From positions 1 through 46,398 of the forward strand of contig JAOUCS010000012.1 of NCBI GenBank assembly GCA_029859645.1: a stretch of DNA of 46,398 bases, in the 5' to 3' direction. A model generated the notes under the pieces. It ran no database searches, was not told the DNA's origin, and saw only the letters and a list, made by a program, of their open reading frames with translations. The first letter of the stretch is position 1. Every line of letters begins with the position of its first letter. This stretch comes from Lysobacterales bacterium. Its GTDB lineage: Bacteria; Pseudomonadota; Gammaproteobacteria; Xanthomonadales; SZUA-36. Of this stretch, positions 1-7,887 are shown piece by piece. The position numbers and the translations under genes were made by a program.

Positions 1-465
1 CCCGATGAGTTTATTCTCGATCCAGCGAATGACCCCTGTTGTGGCGCGAATGGAATTGTGTCAACACCAGACGGTAAGACACTGATCATCGGTCACTCGA
101 ACCTTGCGGCCCTTTACCGGGTGGATCCAGCTACCGGTGACGTGGACGAAATCCAGGTTAATCCGCCTCTCAGCGGCTTTCTGGATGGTCTGGTATTGAA
201 GGGTCGCACCTTGTATATCATGACACCCGGCCCACAAGAAGGGGTCTTTGTCGTGGAATTGGACAAGAGAATGCTCTCAGGGGAATTCGTGGGGATAATT
301 ACGGATCCCAACATGAATGGAGTCGCAAGCGGCGCGCTCTTTGGGAAGTCGCTGTACGTGAATAACGCCCATTATGATTCCTTTGACTTTGAAAATGGGG
401 TCATGATCTACTCCGAACGATCGGTTACCAAGTTAAACCGGCACGCGGTGGAAACGCTGGACTAA
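1..465 (+). CDS. SMP-30/gluconolactonase-like beta-propeller protein, 5' truncated
   Basis: The frame is open from the first base and encodes the last 154 residues of a protein whose start lies outside the window. The visible part has SMP-30/NHL-type propeller features: a GANGI turn, a TPDGKTL blade edge, and the repeated pattern of a hydrophobic strand followed by D-P-A-T-G-D. Family members are lactonases or uncharacterised sugar-binding propellers, often exported. No catalytic metal ligands can be assigned from this fragment. A GTG at position 58 is an internal codon, because the similarity continues upstream of it. A terminator-like hairpin follows the stop. The specific substrate is unknown; the family call is moderately secure. 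Confidence 0.6.
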   Translation, partial: PDEFILDPANDPCCGANGIVSTPDGKTLIIGHSNLAALYRVDPATGDVDEIQVNPPLSGFLDGLVLKGRTLYIMTPGPQEGVFVVELDKRMLSGEFVGIITDPNMNGVASGALFGKSLYVNNAHYDSFDFENGVMIYSERSVTKLNRHAVETLD

Positions 466-487
466 AAATCTGTTGAGTCTGAATGGG

Positions 488-510
488 ACCCCGCCTCGGT
501 GGGGTTTCGT
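488..510 (+). terminator. Probable rho-independent terminator after the SMP-30-like gene
   Basis: An ACCCCG/TGGGGT stem (one G-T pair) around a short GC-rich loop is followed by TTTCGTTT. It lies 23 bases after the stop of the propeller gene. It is also the reason for not placing the start of the next gene at the GTG at 499, which falls inside the hairpin. Confidence 0.5.
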
Positions 511-561
511 TTCGGGTTGATCTACAATTCATTTTCCATATTGATTCAACAGGAGTTCACT

Positions 562-1029
562 GTGCTGAAGGAACGTCATTTCTCATTGGTGCGTTACGTC
601 ACGATTTCATTGCTATTGTTGTCTTTTAGCCTTTCTGCCCAGGCCGGCAGTTCCGACCTGGTAGGTATGTTGACCGACCAGCTGGGCATTTCCAAGGAAC
701 AGGCTGCCGGAAGTTCAGGCGCCATCTTTGACTATGCCAAGCAGAACCTGTCAGCGGATGATTTCGCCACGGTTGCGGAAGGCGTTCCCGACATGGATGG
801 TCTTTTGGCAGCGGCCCCCGCAGCTGAAAGTGACTCTGCGCTGGGTAAGGCCAGCAGTATGCTGGGCGGTTCCGGCGGTTCATTGGGTGGACTGGCCAGC
901 CTGGCCTCGAGCTTTGAGTCGCTCGGCCTTGATGCTGACATGGTTCAGAAGGTCGTACCGATTGTGACCGACTACATTGGCAACGTTTCAGGTGATCAGG
1001 CCATGGCATTGCTGCAGGGGCTTTTCTGA
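562..1029 (+). CDS. Secreted DUF2780 (VcgC/VcgE-like) protein
   Basis: This 155-residue protein has an N-terminal signal peptide: a basic stretch, then a hydrophobic core ending SLSAQA before residue 30. The mature part begins SSDLVGMLTDQLGIS, which matches the DUF2780 family of small secreted proteins of unknown function. The C-terminal half has a glycine/serine-rich linker (LGGSGGSLGG) followed by a predicted helical segment. The start is taken as GTG 562 because AGGAG at 551-555 lies just upstream; the earlier GTG at 499 is inside a terminator hairpin and would add a tail that hides the signal peptide. It appears to be transcribed alone. Helical, quorum-like or structural roles have not been shown for the family, so no function is assigned. 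Confidence 0.7.
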   Translation: MLKERHFSLVRYVTISLLLLSFSLSAQAGSSDLVGMLTDQLGISKEQAAGSSGAIFDYAKQNLSADDFATVAEGVPDMDGLLAAAPAAESDSALGKASSMLGGSGGSLGGLASLASSFESLGLDADMVQKVVPIVTDYIGNVSGDQAMALLQGLF

Positions 1030-1101
1030 CCCCTTTCAGGCGCCCCCAAACATCAGCCGGAAGTAATCCGGGCTTGCGCTTTGACAGGATATGAAGATGA
1101 C

Positions 1102-1551
1102 GTGAGGAATTTGCTGATAGTCTCGCACGTGCCTTCGGACAACACCCTGCAACTTGCTCAATGGGTGGTATCGGGGGCCGGCAGCGGGAAAGTAAAGGTT
1201 GAGTTCACCCGGCCCCTGCAAACAGGTCCGGAGCAGGTGTTGAGTGCAGACGGCATCATCCTGGGTACCACCGAGAATTTCGGCTACATGAGCGGCGCGA
1301 TGAAGGACTTCTTCGATCGCATCTACTATGCCTGCCTGGAAGAAACCAGGGGCTTGCCATATGCCTTGTTTATCCGTGCCGGCCAGGACGGGCAGGGTGC
1401 AAAAACCAGCATCGAGCGAATAGTCACGGGCCTGGGCTGGCGGGCGGTGCAGGAGCCGTTGATCTGTAAGGGTGACGTATCCCAATTCCAGGAGCCGTGC
1501 CACCAGTTGGGTGCGCTGATGGCAATGGGCCTGGAACAGGCTATCTTCTGA
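1102..1551 (+). CDS. Flavodoxin-fold NAD(P)H-dependent oxidoreductase
   Basis: A small flavodoxin-fold protein of about 149 residues. It opens with a typical first strand and phosphate-binding loop (NLLIVSHVPSDNT). It also has the GIILGTTENFGYMSG loop, which in this family contacts the FMN isoalloxazine, and a KDFFDRIYY helix. The C-terminal part pairs a strand (YALFIRAGQDGQG) with a GLGW turn, as in NADPH-dependent FMN reductases and WrbA-like proteins. It probably moves electrons from NAD(P)H to FMN or a small acceptor in the cytoplasm. GTG 1102 fits the expected N-terminus; a TTG at 1081 would add seven residues. The gene converges on the SDR gene that ends at 1561. The physiological substrate cannot be told. 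Confidence 0.7.
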   Translation: MRNLLIVSHVPSDNTLQLAQWVVSGAGSGKVKVEFTRPLQTGPEQVLSADGIILGTTENFGYMSGAMKDFFDRIYYACLEETRGLPYALFIRAGQDGQGAKTSIERIVTGLGWRAVQEPLICKGDVSQFQEPCHQLGALMAMGLEQAIF

Positions 1552-1560
1552 GCAACGGAT

Positions 1561-2535
1561 CTAGTCCATCTTCGCGATTTCTTCATCCAGCAATCGAATC
1601 AGTCCTTCCCGGTCGTAGGTGTACGCCTGGTCTTCATTCAATTCCAACATCCGGCGCAGCAGGGCACGCATCGTCGCGTCAGCGCGGCCAGGGTCGCCCA
1701 CGATCATGTAGCGCCTCCGCGGATTTTCACTGAACAGGGCCTTGTCAACGGTAGCGGCAATCACTTCCGGCCCCATCATGCCTGACAGGTCGCCCCCCGA
1801 CAGCACCCAGTTGCCTTCCCACTCTTCCCGGTACAACGAGTCATCGAAATTCAGACCCTTTTCCTTGAGACGGTTATAGATGTTCTTGCCAATATTGGAG
1901 TTGAACCCGCCGGGGTCGACGATGCTGACTTTGACATCGAACTTCGCCATCTCCATGGCCAACGCGTCGGTGAAGGCCTCGAGCGCATGCTTGCTCATGC
2001 TGTATGGGCCATAAAAGGTCCGCGTCTGCACACCGGCAATCGATCCGATATTGACCACCCGGCCCCTGGATTCAATCAGCAACGGCGCGAAAGCCCTGGT
2101 GATGCGGTATGGGCCATAGACATTGACGTCGAAGATAAAGTCCAGGTCTGCCTCTTCCAGCTCGATCAGGGGCGCCGGCAGGCCGACGCCGGCGTTGTTG
2201 ACGATGGCGTAAAGCCCGCGTTCTGATTCCCTCACGGTTTTGACCGCGGCATCAATCTCGCCCTGCACGGTAACGTCCAGCCGGACCGACTGGATATTGT
2301 CGATGGCATTGAGTTCATCGAGGTCTTTTTGCTTACGGGCGCCGGCAAACACGAAGTGCCCCCTGGCGGCCAGTGATTCTGCTATTGCGCGGCCACTGCC
2401 TGAACTGGCGCCGGTGACGAGGATGGCTTTCGGGGAGGTTTCAGCGGAGTCTGATCCGGCCTCAGCGAGCGCAACGGTCGGGAGACTTCCCGGCAATGCC
2501 ATGGACAGGAAAGTGATCAGCACAAATCTAACCAT
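1561..2535 (-). CDS. Exported or membrane-anchored short-chain dehydrogenase/reductase (SDR)
   Basis: A 324-residue classical SDR. After about 36 residues comes the cofactor motif TGASSGSG, then NNAG, the catalytic serine in NIGSIAG and the YxxxK pair in YSMSK. All catalytic residues are present, so it should be an active NAD(P)-dependent oxidoreductase. The oddity is the N-terminus: a hydrophobic stretch ending PTVALAEA looks like a Sec signal peptide or anchor, which is unusual for an enzyme needing a cytoplasmic cofactor. The start has a good GGAG site eight bases upstream. It lies four bases after the stop of the upstream beta-lactamase-like gene, so the two are probably one transcript. 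The substrate is unknown. Confidence 0.8.
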   Translation of the reverse strand: MVRFVLITFLSMALPGSLPTVALAEAGSDSAETSPKAILVTGASSGSGRAIAESLAARGHFVFAGARKQKDLDELNAIDNIQSVRLDVTVQGEIDAAVKTVRESERGLYAIVNNAGVGLPAPLIELEEADLDFIFDVNVYGPYRITRAFAPLLIESRGRVVNIGSIAGVQTRTFYGPYSMSKHALEAFTDALAMEMAKFDVKVSIVDPGGFNSNIGKNIYNRLKEKGLNFDDSLYREEWEGNWVLSGGDLSGMMGPEVIAATVDKALFSENPRRRYMIVGDPGRADATMRALLRRMLELNEDQAYTYDREGLIRLLDEEIAKMD

Positions 2536-2539
2536 GGTG

Positions 2540-4000
2540 TTACTCCGTTTTCATCCTGGCCGCAGGATTGCTGTGGTAGCGGTAACCGGTCACCAGGCCG
2601 CTGTCATTACGCGTAAAAGTGACCTCGTGGCCCGGTTGCTCATCGCTTCGTACCCAGCGGAAAACGTCGCCCTCAACATGCTTTAAAAGCTCCATGCTGC
2701 CGAGGGGATCACTGGTGGGCAGTGAAATGACGGCCAGGCCATCTTTCCATTGAAACACCATGTCTTCTCCGGTCCATGGGCTAATGTCATAACTGCCGAC
2801 GTATTCGGCCAGCTTCAGGCCGTTGGATTCCGCGTTTTCATCCGGTGTGCCGCCAGCTTCCAGGATGTCGAGTATCGTGCTGGCGTATTGATTGACATTG
2901 GCATTGTTCCGGTTTGCCATAACAACGACGCCGAACAGGCTGAGCGGGTCGACATAGATGCGCGTGTTGAAACCGGGACAGCTGCCACCGTGGCCAGTCA
3001 CGGTACGGTCGTCCTGGCGGTAAATACCAAAAGCCAGGCCCCATGATGTATCCCAGTCCCAATCCATCCAGTGAACCCGTTGCATTTCCTTCAGAGTGTT
3101 GGCCGACAGTACCTCGTCACCCGCACCCGCACGCACCCGGAACTGCCAGGAGGCGAACTTCGCCAGGTCAAGCGCTGTGGAGGTAAATCCTGCGGCCGGG
3201 GTGATTCCCCTGGCGTCGTAACGCGGCATGACTTTGAGCACGCCTTCACGATTCGGAAAAGCGTATCCGGTTGCGATACGGGGCTCCCTGGCATCCGTCG
3301 GAAAGCCGGTATCGGTGTCTGTCAATTTCATCGGCGCCAACAGTTTTTCCCTGACATATGCTTCATAAGGCTGGCCAGACCGGGCCTCGACAATTTCACC
3401 GACCAGGGTCAGGCCCAGGTTGGAATACTGAAAATACTGCGACGCTGGATAAAGGGATGACTGGCTGCCCAGCCTCTCTCGGATTTCCGACTGGCTTGGA
3501 AAGGGAAAATCAGGCCCCGTCCAATACGGCGAATCGGATTCGCGGGGCAGTCCGGCAGAGTGGGTTAGGATGCTCTCCAGGGTGATCGCGGGGCTGCCGT
3601 CATGGGCCTGCTCCAGGTTGAACCAAGGCAGCCACCTGGAAACCGGGTCATCCAGGCGCACTTGCCCCTGGTCCCGCAATTGCATGGCGGCGATGCCGGT
3701 AAACAGCTTGGAAATCGAACAGATGCCATAAATCGTGTCCGCACGGGCAGGCTTTTTCTGTTCAATATCAGCCCAGCCTGATGCGCCGCTCCACAGCAAT
3801 TCCTGGTCGTGCACGATGGCGGCAGACACACCTGGAATACGGTCATAAGCACGCTGGCCAGCTAGCCAGCTCTCGATCAGTGCCAGTTCATTGGCCAGGG
3901 TTTTTTCAGATTTCTCCTCAGCGGCATTTGCAGCTGAAAATGCAGATCCGAGCACGAGAACAACGGTCATCAATCCGGCGAGCGGTGTATTTCTGGTCAC
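2540..4000 (-). CDS. Class C beta-lactamase-like serine hydrolase, secreted
   Basis: A 486-residue member of the beta-lactamase/penicillin-binding AmpC-like family (PF00144). The nucleophile motif SISK is at about residues 95-98, YSN serves as the second active-site motif, and an HGG triad follows in place of KTG. The C-terminal 100 residues form the small beta-domain seen in many serine hydrolases of this group. The N-terminus is a signal peptide ending AFSAANA, so it acts in the periplasm or envelope. The start is taken as GTG 4000, preceded by AGAAGGA at a good distance; an ATG at 4039 would add 13 residues before the signal peptide. It is co-directional with the SDR gene. It may be an esterase, peptidase or peptidoglycan-active enzyme; true beta-lactamase activity is not implied. 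Confidence 0.8.
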   Translation of the reverse strand: MTRNTPLAGLMTVVLVLGSAFSAANAAEEKSEKTLANELALIESWLAGQRAYDRIPGVSAAIVHDQELLWSGASGWADIEQKKPARADTIYGICSISKLFTGIAAMQLRDQGQVRLDDPVSRWLPWFNLEQAHDGSPAITLESILTHSAGLPRESDSPYWTGPDFPFPSQSEIRERLGSQSSLYPASQYFQYSNLGLTLVGEIVEARSGQPYEAYVREKLLAPMKLTDTDTGFPTDAREPRIATGYAFPNREGVLKVMPRYDARGITPAAGFTSTALDLAKFASWQFRVRAGAGDEVLSANTLKEMQRVHWMDWDWDTSWGLAFGIYRQDDRTVTGHGGSCPGFNTRIYVDPLSLFGVVVMANRNNANVNQYASTILDILEAGGTPDENAESNGLKLAEYVGSYDISPWTGEDMVFQWKDGLAVISLPTSDPLGSMELLKHVEGDVFRWVRSDEQPGHEVTFTRNDSGLVTGYRYHSNPAARMKTE

Positions 4001-4068
4001 GGCAGGTATCCTTCTGTTGCAGGTGTTGACGGTCGGCATAGGTTAGCAGTTGACGATAGGGCAGGTAA

Positions 4069-4482
4069 CTATTCGTAGCTGCGGGAACGCAGTTTTTTGA
4101 GGTCGGCGCGCTTTTTCTTGGAGTCCAGGCGTTTTTCCCTGGCGGCACGGCCAGGTCGGGTGGGGACCCGTTTTTTCGGCACCTGTGCAGCGGCCAGGAT
4201 AGCCTGTTGCAGCCGGGTGATCGCCTCATTCCGGTTTTTCTCCTGGGTCCGGTGGTTCTGCGCCTTGATGACCAGCACACCTTCGGCAGTGATCCGCTGA
4301 TCCTGGCTTCTGATCATCCGCTGTTTGACAGCTTCAGGCAGTGATGAACCGGCGATATCAAACCGCAGGTGAATCGCAGACGCGACCTTGTTCACATTTT
4401 GCCCGCCGGCGCCCTGGGCCCGGATGGCGCTGAGTTGGATTTCATCGTCCGCAATCGACAGCCCGTCGTTGATTCGGATCAT
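4069..4482 (-). CDS. arfB: Alternative ribosome-rescue factor ArfB (peptidyl-tRNA hydrolase)
   Basis: A 137-residue protein with a class I release-factor catalytic domain. GAGGQNVNK contains the GGQ motif that triggers peptidyl-tRNA hydrolysis. There is no stop-codon recognition domain. Instead it ends in a lysine/arginine-rich tail (KKRVPTRPGRAAREKR onwards), which in ArfB/YaeJ enters the empty mRNA channel of stalled ribosomes. Length and layout match the family (about 140 residues). Its start overlaps by four bases (ATGA) the end of the small membrane protein gene upstream, so the two are likely translated together. Function follows from the family; the call is secure. Confidence 0.92.
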   Translation of the reverse strand: MIRINDGLSIADDEIQLSAIRAQGAGGQNVNKVASAIHLRFDIAGSSLPEAVKQRMIRSQDQRITAEGVLVIKAQNHRTQEKNRNEAITRLQQAILAAAQVPKKRVPTRPGRAAREKRLDSKKKRADLKKLRSRSYE

Positions 4483-4745
4483 GCCTGGGCAGGCCTTTGT
4501 CGGCGCCGCAGATATATTCTGCCCAGCCCCACCAGGCTGATCAGCATCCAGAATATCTCAACCAGGAAAGCGGACATGTTGAACTCGAAGATCAGCGAAT
4601 AAAGGATGAACGCGGCGCCAAGCAAATTGACCACGCTGTAGGTCACGCCGGTTGCAGAGAGCTTGCCTATCTGGATCAGGAAATAGCTGCCGATGATCAG
4701 GATCACACCGGCATTTCCAATCACATCATAGAACGCGTAGCTCAT
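4479..4745 (-). CDS. CBU_0592-type small membrane protein
   Basis: An 88-residue protein with three hydrophobic segments, at about residues 8-28, 36-54 and 58-76, and an RLRRRQ-like basic C-terminus. It resembles the CBU_0592 family of small inner-membrane proteins of unknown function. The start is ATG 4745, with CAGGG upstream; a longer reading to 5054 would run through the glnK control region and add low-complexity sequence. It overlaps arfB by four bases. It is divergent from glnK, so the NtrC sites at 4802-4831 lie close to its promoter region too. The biochemical role is unknown. Confidence 0.7.
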   Translation of the reverse strand: MSYAFYDVIGNAGVILIIGSYFLIQIGKLSATGVTYSVVNLLGAAFILYSLIFEFNMSAFLVEIFWMLISLVGLGRIYLRRRQRPAQA

Positions 4746-4801
4746 ATTTTTTCCCTGTTGAGTTGCCTCGGTGCATTGGGCGCTAATGATACTCCAATCC
4801 A

Positions 4802-4831
4802 TGCACCGTCTCAGTGCACCAACCCGGTGCG
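4802..4831 (+). promoter_or_regulatory. Two overlapping NtrC-type binding sites upstream of glnK
   Basis: Site A (4802-4818) reads TGCACC-N5-AGTGCA and site B (4815-4831) reads TGCACC-N5-GGTGCG. Both fit the enterobacterial NtrC consensus TGCACC-N5-GGTGCA with one mismatch each. They lie about 80-110 bases before the sigma-54 promoter at 4911, a normal enhancer distance. Confidence 0.75.
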
Positions 4832-4845
4832 TGCACTTGGTTTGA

Positions 4846-5307
<462 letters not shown>

Positions 5308-5321
5308 GGGAGGGAACCATT

Positions 5322-6587
5322 ATGGAAAGCAATATTTTTGAACTGCAGTATGCCATTGACACCTTTTATTTCCTGATTTGTGGCGCGCTCGTCATGTGGA
5401 TGGCGGCGGGCTTCTCGATGCTCGAGGCCGGCCTGGTCCGGGCCAAGAACACGACGGAGATCCTGACCAAGAACGTGACGCTATATTCGATCGCATGCTT
5501 CATGTACCTGGCTACCGGCTACGCCATTATGTATGGCGGCGGCTGGTTCCTGGCCGGCATCGAGGCCTTTGACCTGGAAGGGGTCCTGACCGCTTCTGCC
5601 GAAAATGGCTTCGACGGCGACGCCGTCTATTCAGGCGCATCGGACTTTTTCTTCCAGGTGGTGTTCGTGGCCACGGCGATGTCGATCGTGTCCGGTGCTG
5701 TCGCGGAGCGCATGAAACTGTGGGCGTTCTTCGCCTTTGCGATCGTCATGACCGGGCTGATCTACCCGCTGGAAGGTTCCTGGACCTGGGGTGGCAAGGA
5801 CGTTTTCGGACTGTTTAACCTGGGTGAGGATTTCGGTTTCAGCGATTTCGCCGGATCCGGCATTGTTCACATGGCAGGCGCCGCCGCTGCGCTGTCCGGT
5901 GTCATGCTGCTCGGCTCGCGGAAAGGCAGATACGGTAAAGACGGGCAGGTTCACGCCATGCCGGGCGCCAACCTGCCACTGGCTACCCTGGGTACCTTCA
6001 TCCTGTGGATGGGCTGGTTCGGCTTCAATGGCGGTTCCGTACTGAAACTGGGCGATGCCAGCAATGCGCACAGCGTGGCGATGGTTTTCCTCAACACCAA
6101 TGCCGCCGCCGCAACCGGTCTGATCGGCGCCCTGATCGTGTCACACTTCAAGTTCGGCAAGGCGGACCTGACGATGGCGCTTAACGGTGCGCTGGCTGGC
6201 CTGGTGGCGATAACGGCTGAGCCTTCGACGCCAACCGCCCTGCAGGCGTCATTATTTGGCCTGGTGGCCGGTGCACTGGTCGTGTTCAGCATCATCATGC
6301 TGGACAAGCTCAAGATCGATGATCCGGTTGGCGCTATTTCCGTGCATGGAACGGTAGGGCTTCTGGGATTGCTGCTGGTGCCCGTAACCAACGAAGGTGC
6401 TTCCTATGTCGGTCAGTTGGTCGGCGCAGCCACCATTTTCATATGGGTATTTGGCGCCAGCTTTGTAACCTGGCTGGTGATCAAGCTGGTAATGGGTATC
6501 CGGGTCAGCGAAGAGGAAGAATACCTCGGCCTGGATATCGGCGAATGTGGCCTGGAGGCCTATCCGGAGTTCACCGGTAGTTCGTGA
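5322..6587 (+). CDS. amtB: Ammonium transporter AmtB
   Basis: A 421-residue Amt/Rh channel with about 11 hydrophobic segments. The pore twin histidines appear in GSGIVHMAGAAAAL and AISVHGTVGLLGLL. The signature region GWFGFNGGSVLKLG and the early FSMLEAGLVRAKN segment are also present. It conducts ammonium/ammonia across the inner membrane and is blocked by de-uridylylated GlnK, encoded just upstream. There is no cleavable signal peptide: the first transmembrane segment starts near residue 12. A strong Shine-Dalgarno sequence (GGGGAGGG) precedes ATG 5322. A terminator follows at 6695. Confidence 0.95.
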   Translation: MESNIFELQYAIDTFYFLICGALVMWMAAGFSMLEAGLVRAKNTTEILTKNVTLYSIACFMYLATGYAIMYGGGWFLAGIEAFDLEGVLTASAENGFDGDAVYSGASDFFFQVVFVATAMSIVSGAVAERMKLWAFFAFAIVMTGLIYPLEGSWTWGGKDVFGLFNLGEDFGFSDFAGSGIVHMAGAAAALSGVMLLGSRKGRYGKDGQVHAMPGANLPLATLGTFILWMGWFGFNGGSVLKLGDASNAHSVAMVFLNTNAAAATGLIGALIVSHFKFGKADLTMALNGALAGLVAITAEPSTPTALQASLFGLVAGALVVFSIIMLDKLKIDDPVGAISVHGTVGLLGLLLVPVTNEGASYVGQLVGAATIFIWVFGASFVTWLVIKLVMGIRVSEEEEYLGLDIGECGLEAYPEFTGSS

Positions 6588-6694
6588 TACATGACGCCGC
6601 AGGCGGCTGATTGACACAGCAGAAAGCAGCCGCCTTCCGGCACAGCCGGGAGCAGGGAAGCGAGACATTTTGAATCATCCTATGGTGCGATTTT

Positions 6695-6721
6695 AGCCCG
6701 GGCATGTCCCGGGCTTTTTTT
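6695..6721 (+). terminator. Rho-independent terminator of glnK-amtB
   Basis: A perfect 8-bp stem AGCCCGGG/CCCGGGCT around a five-base loop, followed by a run of seven T residues. It lies between amtB and the convergent LysR gene, whose stop is 11 bases further on. Confidence 0.9.
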
Positions 6722-6731
6722 GCCTGGTCTT

Positions 6732-7670
6732 TCAGGCGTTCCAGGGAGTAGCCGGGAGGTTTGCTTCTTCGGTGACGTCCAGGAAAGCCCGGGCCTGGGC
6801 GGACAGGTACTTGCCCTTGCGCATGACCGTGCCATAACTCCGTTTTGGAAAATAGGCGCTCATGTTTTTTGCGACCAGCTTGTCTTCTTCCTTCAGGCAG
6901 ATGCCGGTAACGATCGAAATTCCAAAATCCAGTTCCACGTAACGCTTGATGACTTCCCAGCCTCCGACTTCCAGCGTCACATTGAAAGGTACCTGGTGCT
7001 GCTGAAACACACGGTCGATCATTCGCCATGTGGTCAGTCGGCGGGGAGGCAGAATCAGGCCATAAGGTGCAATGTCCTCGATCCTCACGGTCTTCCGCCC
7101 GGCCAGTTCATGGCCGATGGGCATGATCAGGGCGGGTTCGTAGGAATAGACCGGCTGATAGGAAATGTCCGAAGGCACATCCAGCATCGAACCGATAGCG
7201 AAGTCGACTTCATCGTCGCGAATCATCGCCAGGCCATCGCGCCCGGTTACGTTTCGCAATTGCACATGAATGTTGGGAAAGCGTTCGCGAAATTCTTTAA
7301 CCAGCCGTGGCAACAGGTAAATGATGGTCGATTCGCCGGCCGCGATGACCACTTCGCCGCTGTTCAGGTCACCCTTCATTTGCCGGTTGAAGCGGGAATT
7401 GAGTGTGTCCAGGCCTTCGACCAGGGGCCGAGCCATTTCATAAAGTTCCTGACCTTCGCGGGTCATATTGATGCGGGGGCCGTGGCGTTCGAACAATACG
7501 GTGTCCAGTTCCCGCTCCAGGGCCCGCACCTGCAGGCTGATGGCGGGCTGGCTGAGGAACAGTTGCTCGGCCGCATCGGTCATCTTGCCAGACTTGGCGA
7601 CTGCGCAAAAAGCCCGCAATTGCTTGAGCTGATTGCCTTTGTAGTAAAAACGGGGTGATTTTTTAGTCAA
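6732..7670 (-). CDS. LysR-family transcriptional regulator (CysB-like substrate domain)
   Basis: A 312-residue LysR regulator. The N-terminal winged helix-turn-helix spans about residues 13-75 (KMTDAAEQLFLSQPAISLQV is the HTH). The rest is a periplasmic-binding-protein-like inducer domain. The segment GWEVIKRYVELDFGISIV resembles the CysB/Cbl subgroup, which senses small sulphur or acid ligands, but the ligand here is unknown. The gene faces amtB tail to tail. An AT-rich inverted repeat at 7701-7726, just upstream of the start, is a candidate autoregulatory operator. The dehydrogenase gene upstream is on the same strand, separated by 217 bases. The regulon cannot be deduced. Confidence 0.85.
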   Translation of the reverse strand: MTKKSPRFYYKGNQLKQLRAFCAVAKSGKMTDAAEQLFLSQPAISLQVRALERELDTVLFERHGPRINMTREGQELYEMARPLVEGLDTLNSRFNRQMKGDLNSGEVVIAAGESTIIYLLPRLVKEFRERFPNIHVQLRNVTGRDGLAMIRDDEVDFAIGSMLDVPSDISYQPVYSYEPALIMPIGHELAGRKTVRIEDIAPYGLILPPRRLTTWRMIDRVFQQHQVPFNVTLEVGGWEVIKRYVELDFGISIVTGICLKEEDKLVAKNMSAYFPKRSYGTVMRKGKYLSAQARAFLDVTEEANLPATPWNA

Positions 7671-7700
7671 AATCAGTGACTTATTAAATTAACTGAACTT

Positions 7701-7726
7701 ATATTAAATACCGGTATATTTAATAT
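7701..7726. promoter_or_regulatory. AT-rich inverted repeat upstream of the LysR gene
   Basis: ATATTAAATA (7701-7710) and TATTTAATAT (7717-7726) are perfect inverted copies separated by CCGGTA. They sit 31 bases upstream of the LysR start in a very AT-rich 65-base patch within GC-rich DNA. Position and symmetry suit an autoregulatory LysR operator overlapping the promoter; this is inference. Confidence 0.5.
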
Positions 7727-7741
7727 GTCAATAAAAGGAGT

Positions 7742-7870
7742 CTAACGAGTTGCGGCATTCCACAAGCACTGCTTTGCCAGAGGAGAAACCGCACCTCTCT
7801 CCATGCCTGCGCTCAACGAAAAGATTGGGTTCGCCTCTGGCTTGCGCCAACCGGCTCACACTAACGAGTT
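7742..7870. repeat. Intergenic segment bounded by a 10-bp direct repeat
   Basis: CTAACGAGTT occurs at 7742-7751 and again at 7861-7870, 119 bases apart. Between them lies an 8-bp inverted repeat, GCCAGAGG (7776-7783) and CCTCTGGC (7834-7841). A plus-strand frame of 51 codons from TTG 7750 to a stop at 7905 follows AAAGGAG at 7734-7740, but its composition does not look like protein. No gene is claimed. Confidence 0.35.
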
Positions 7871-7887
7871 TCGTTTCCCTGCCAGGG

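Noticed and set aside
499-561. Longer start for the DUF2780 gene
   Set aside because: The GTG lies inside a terminator hairpin and the extra residues would mask a clear signal peptide; AGGAG precedes GTG 562.
1036-1503. 155-codon minus-strand frame opposite the flavoprotein gene
   Set aside because: No domain features; the plus strand encodes a clear flavodoxin-fold protein.
6720-7658. A 312-codon plus-strand frame opposite the LysR gene
   Set aside because: It mirrors the LysR gene almost end to end; its translation is rich in His/Gln/Arg with no family features, while the minus strand gives a perfect LysR protein.
7741-7870. Integron attC site
   Set aside because: GTCTAAC fits the 5' core pattern, but the complementary GTTAGAC-type 3' end and the folded-arm pairing are missing.
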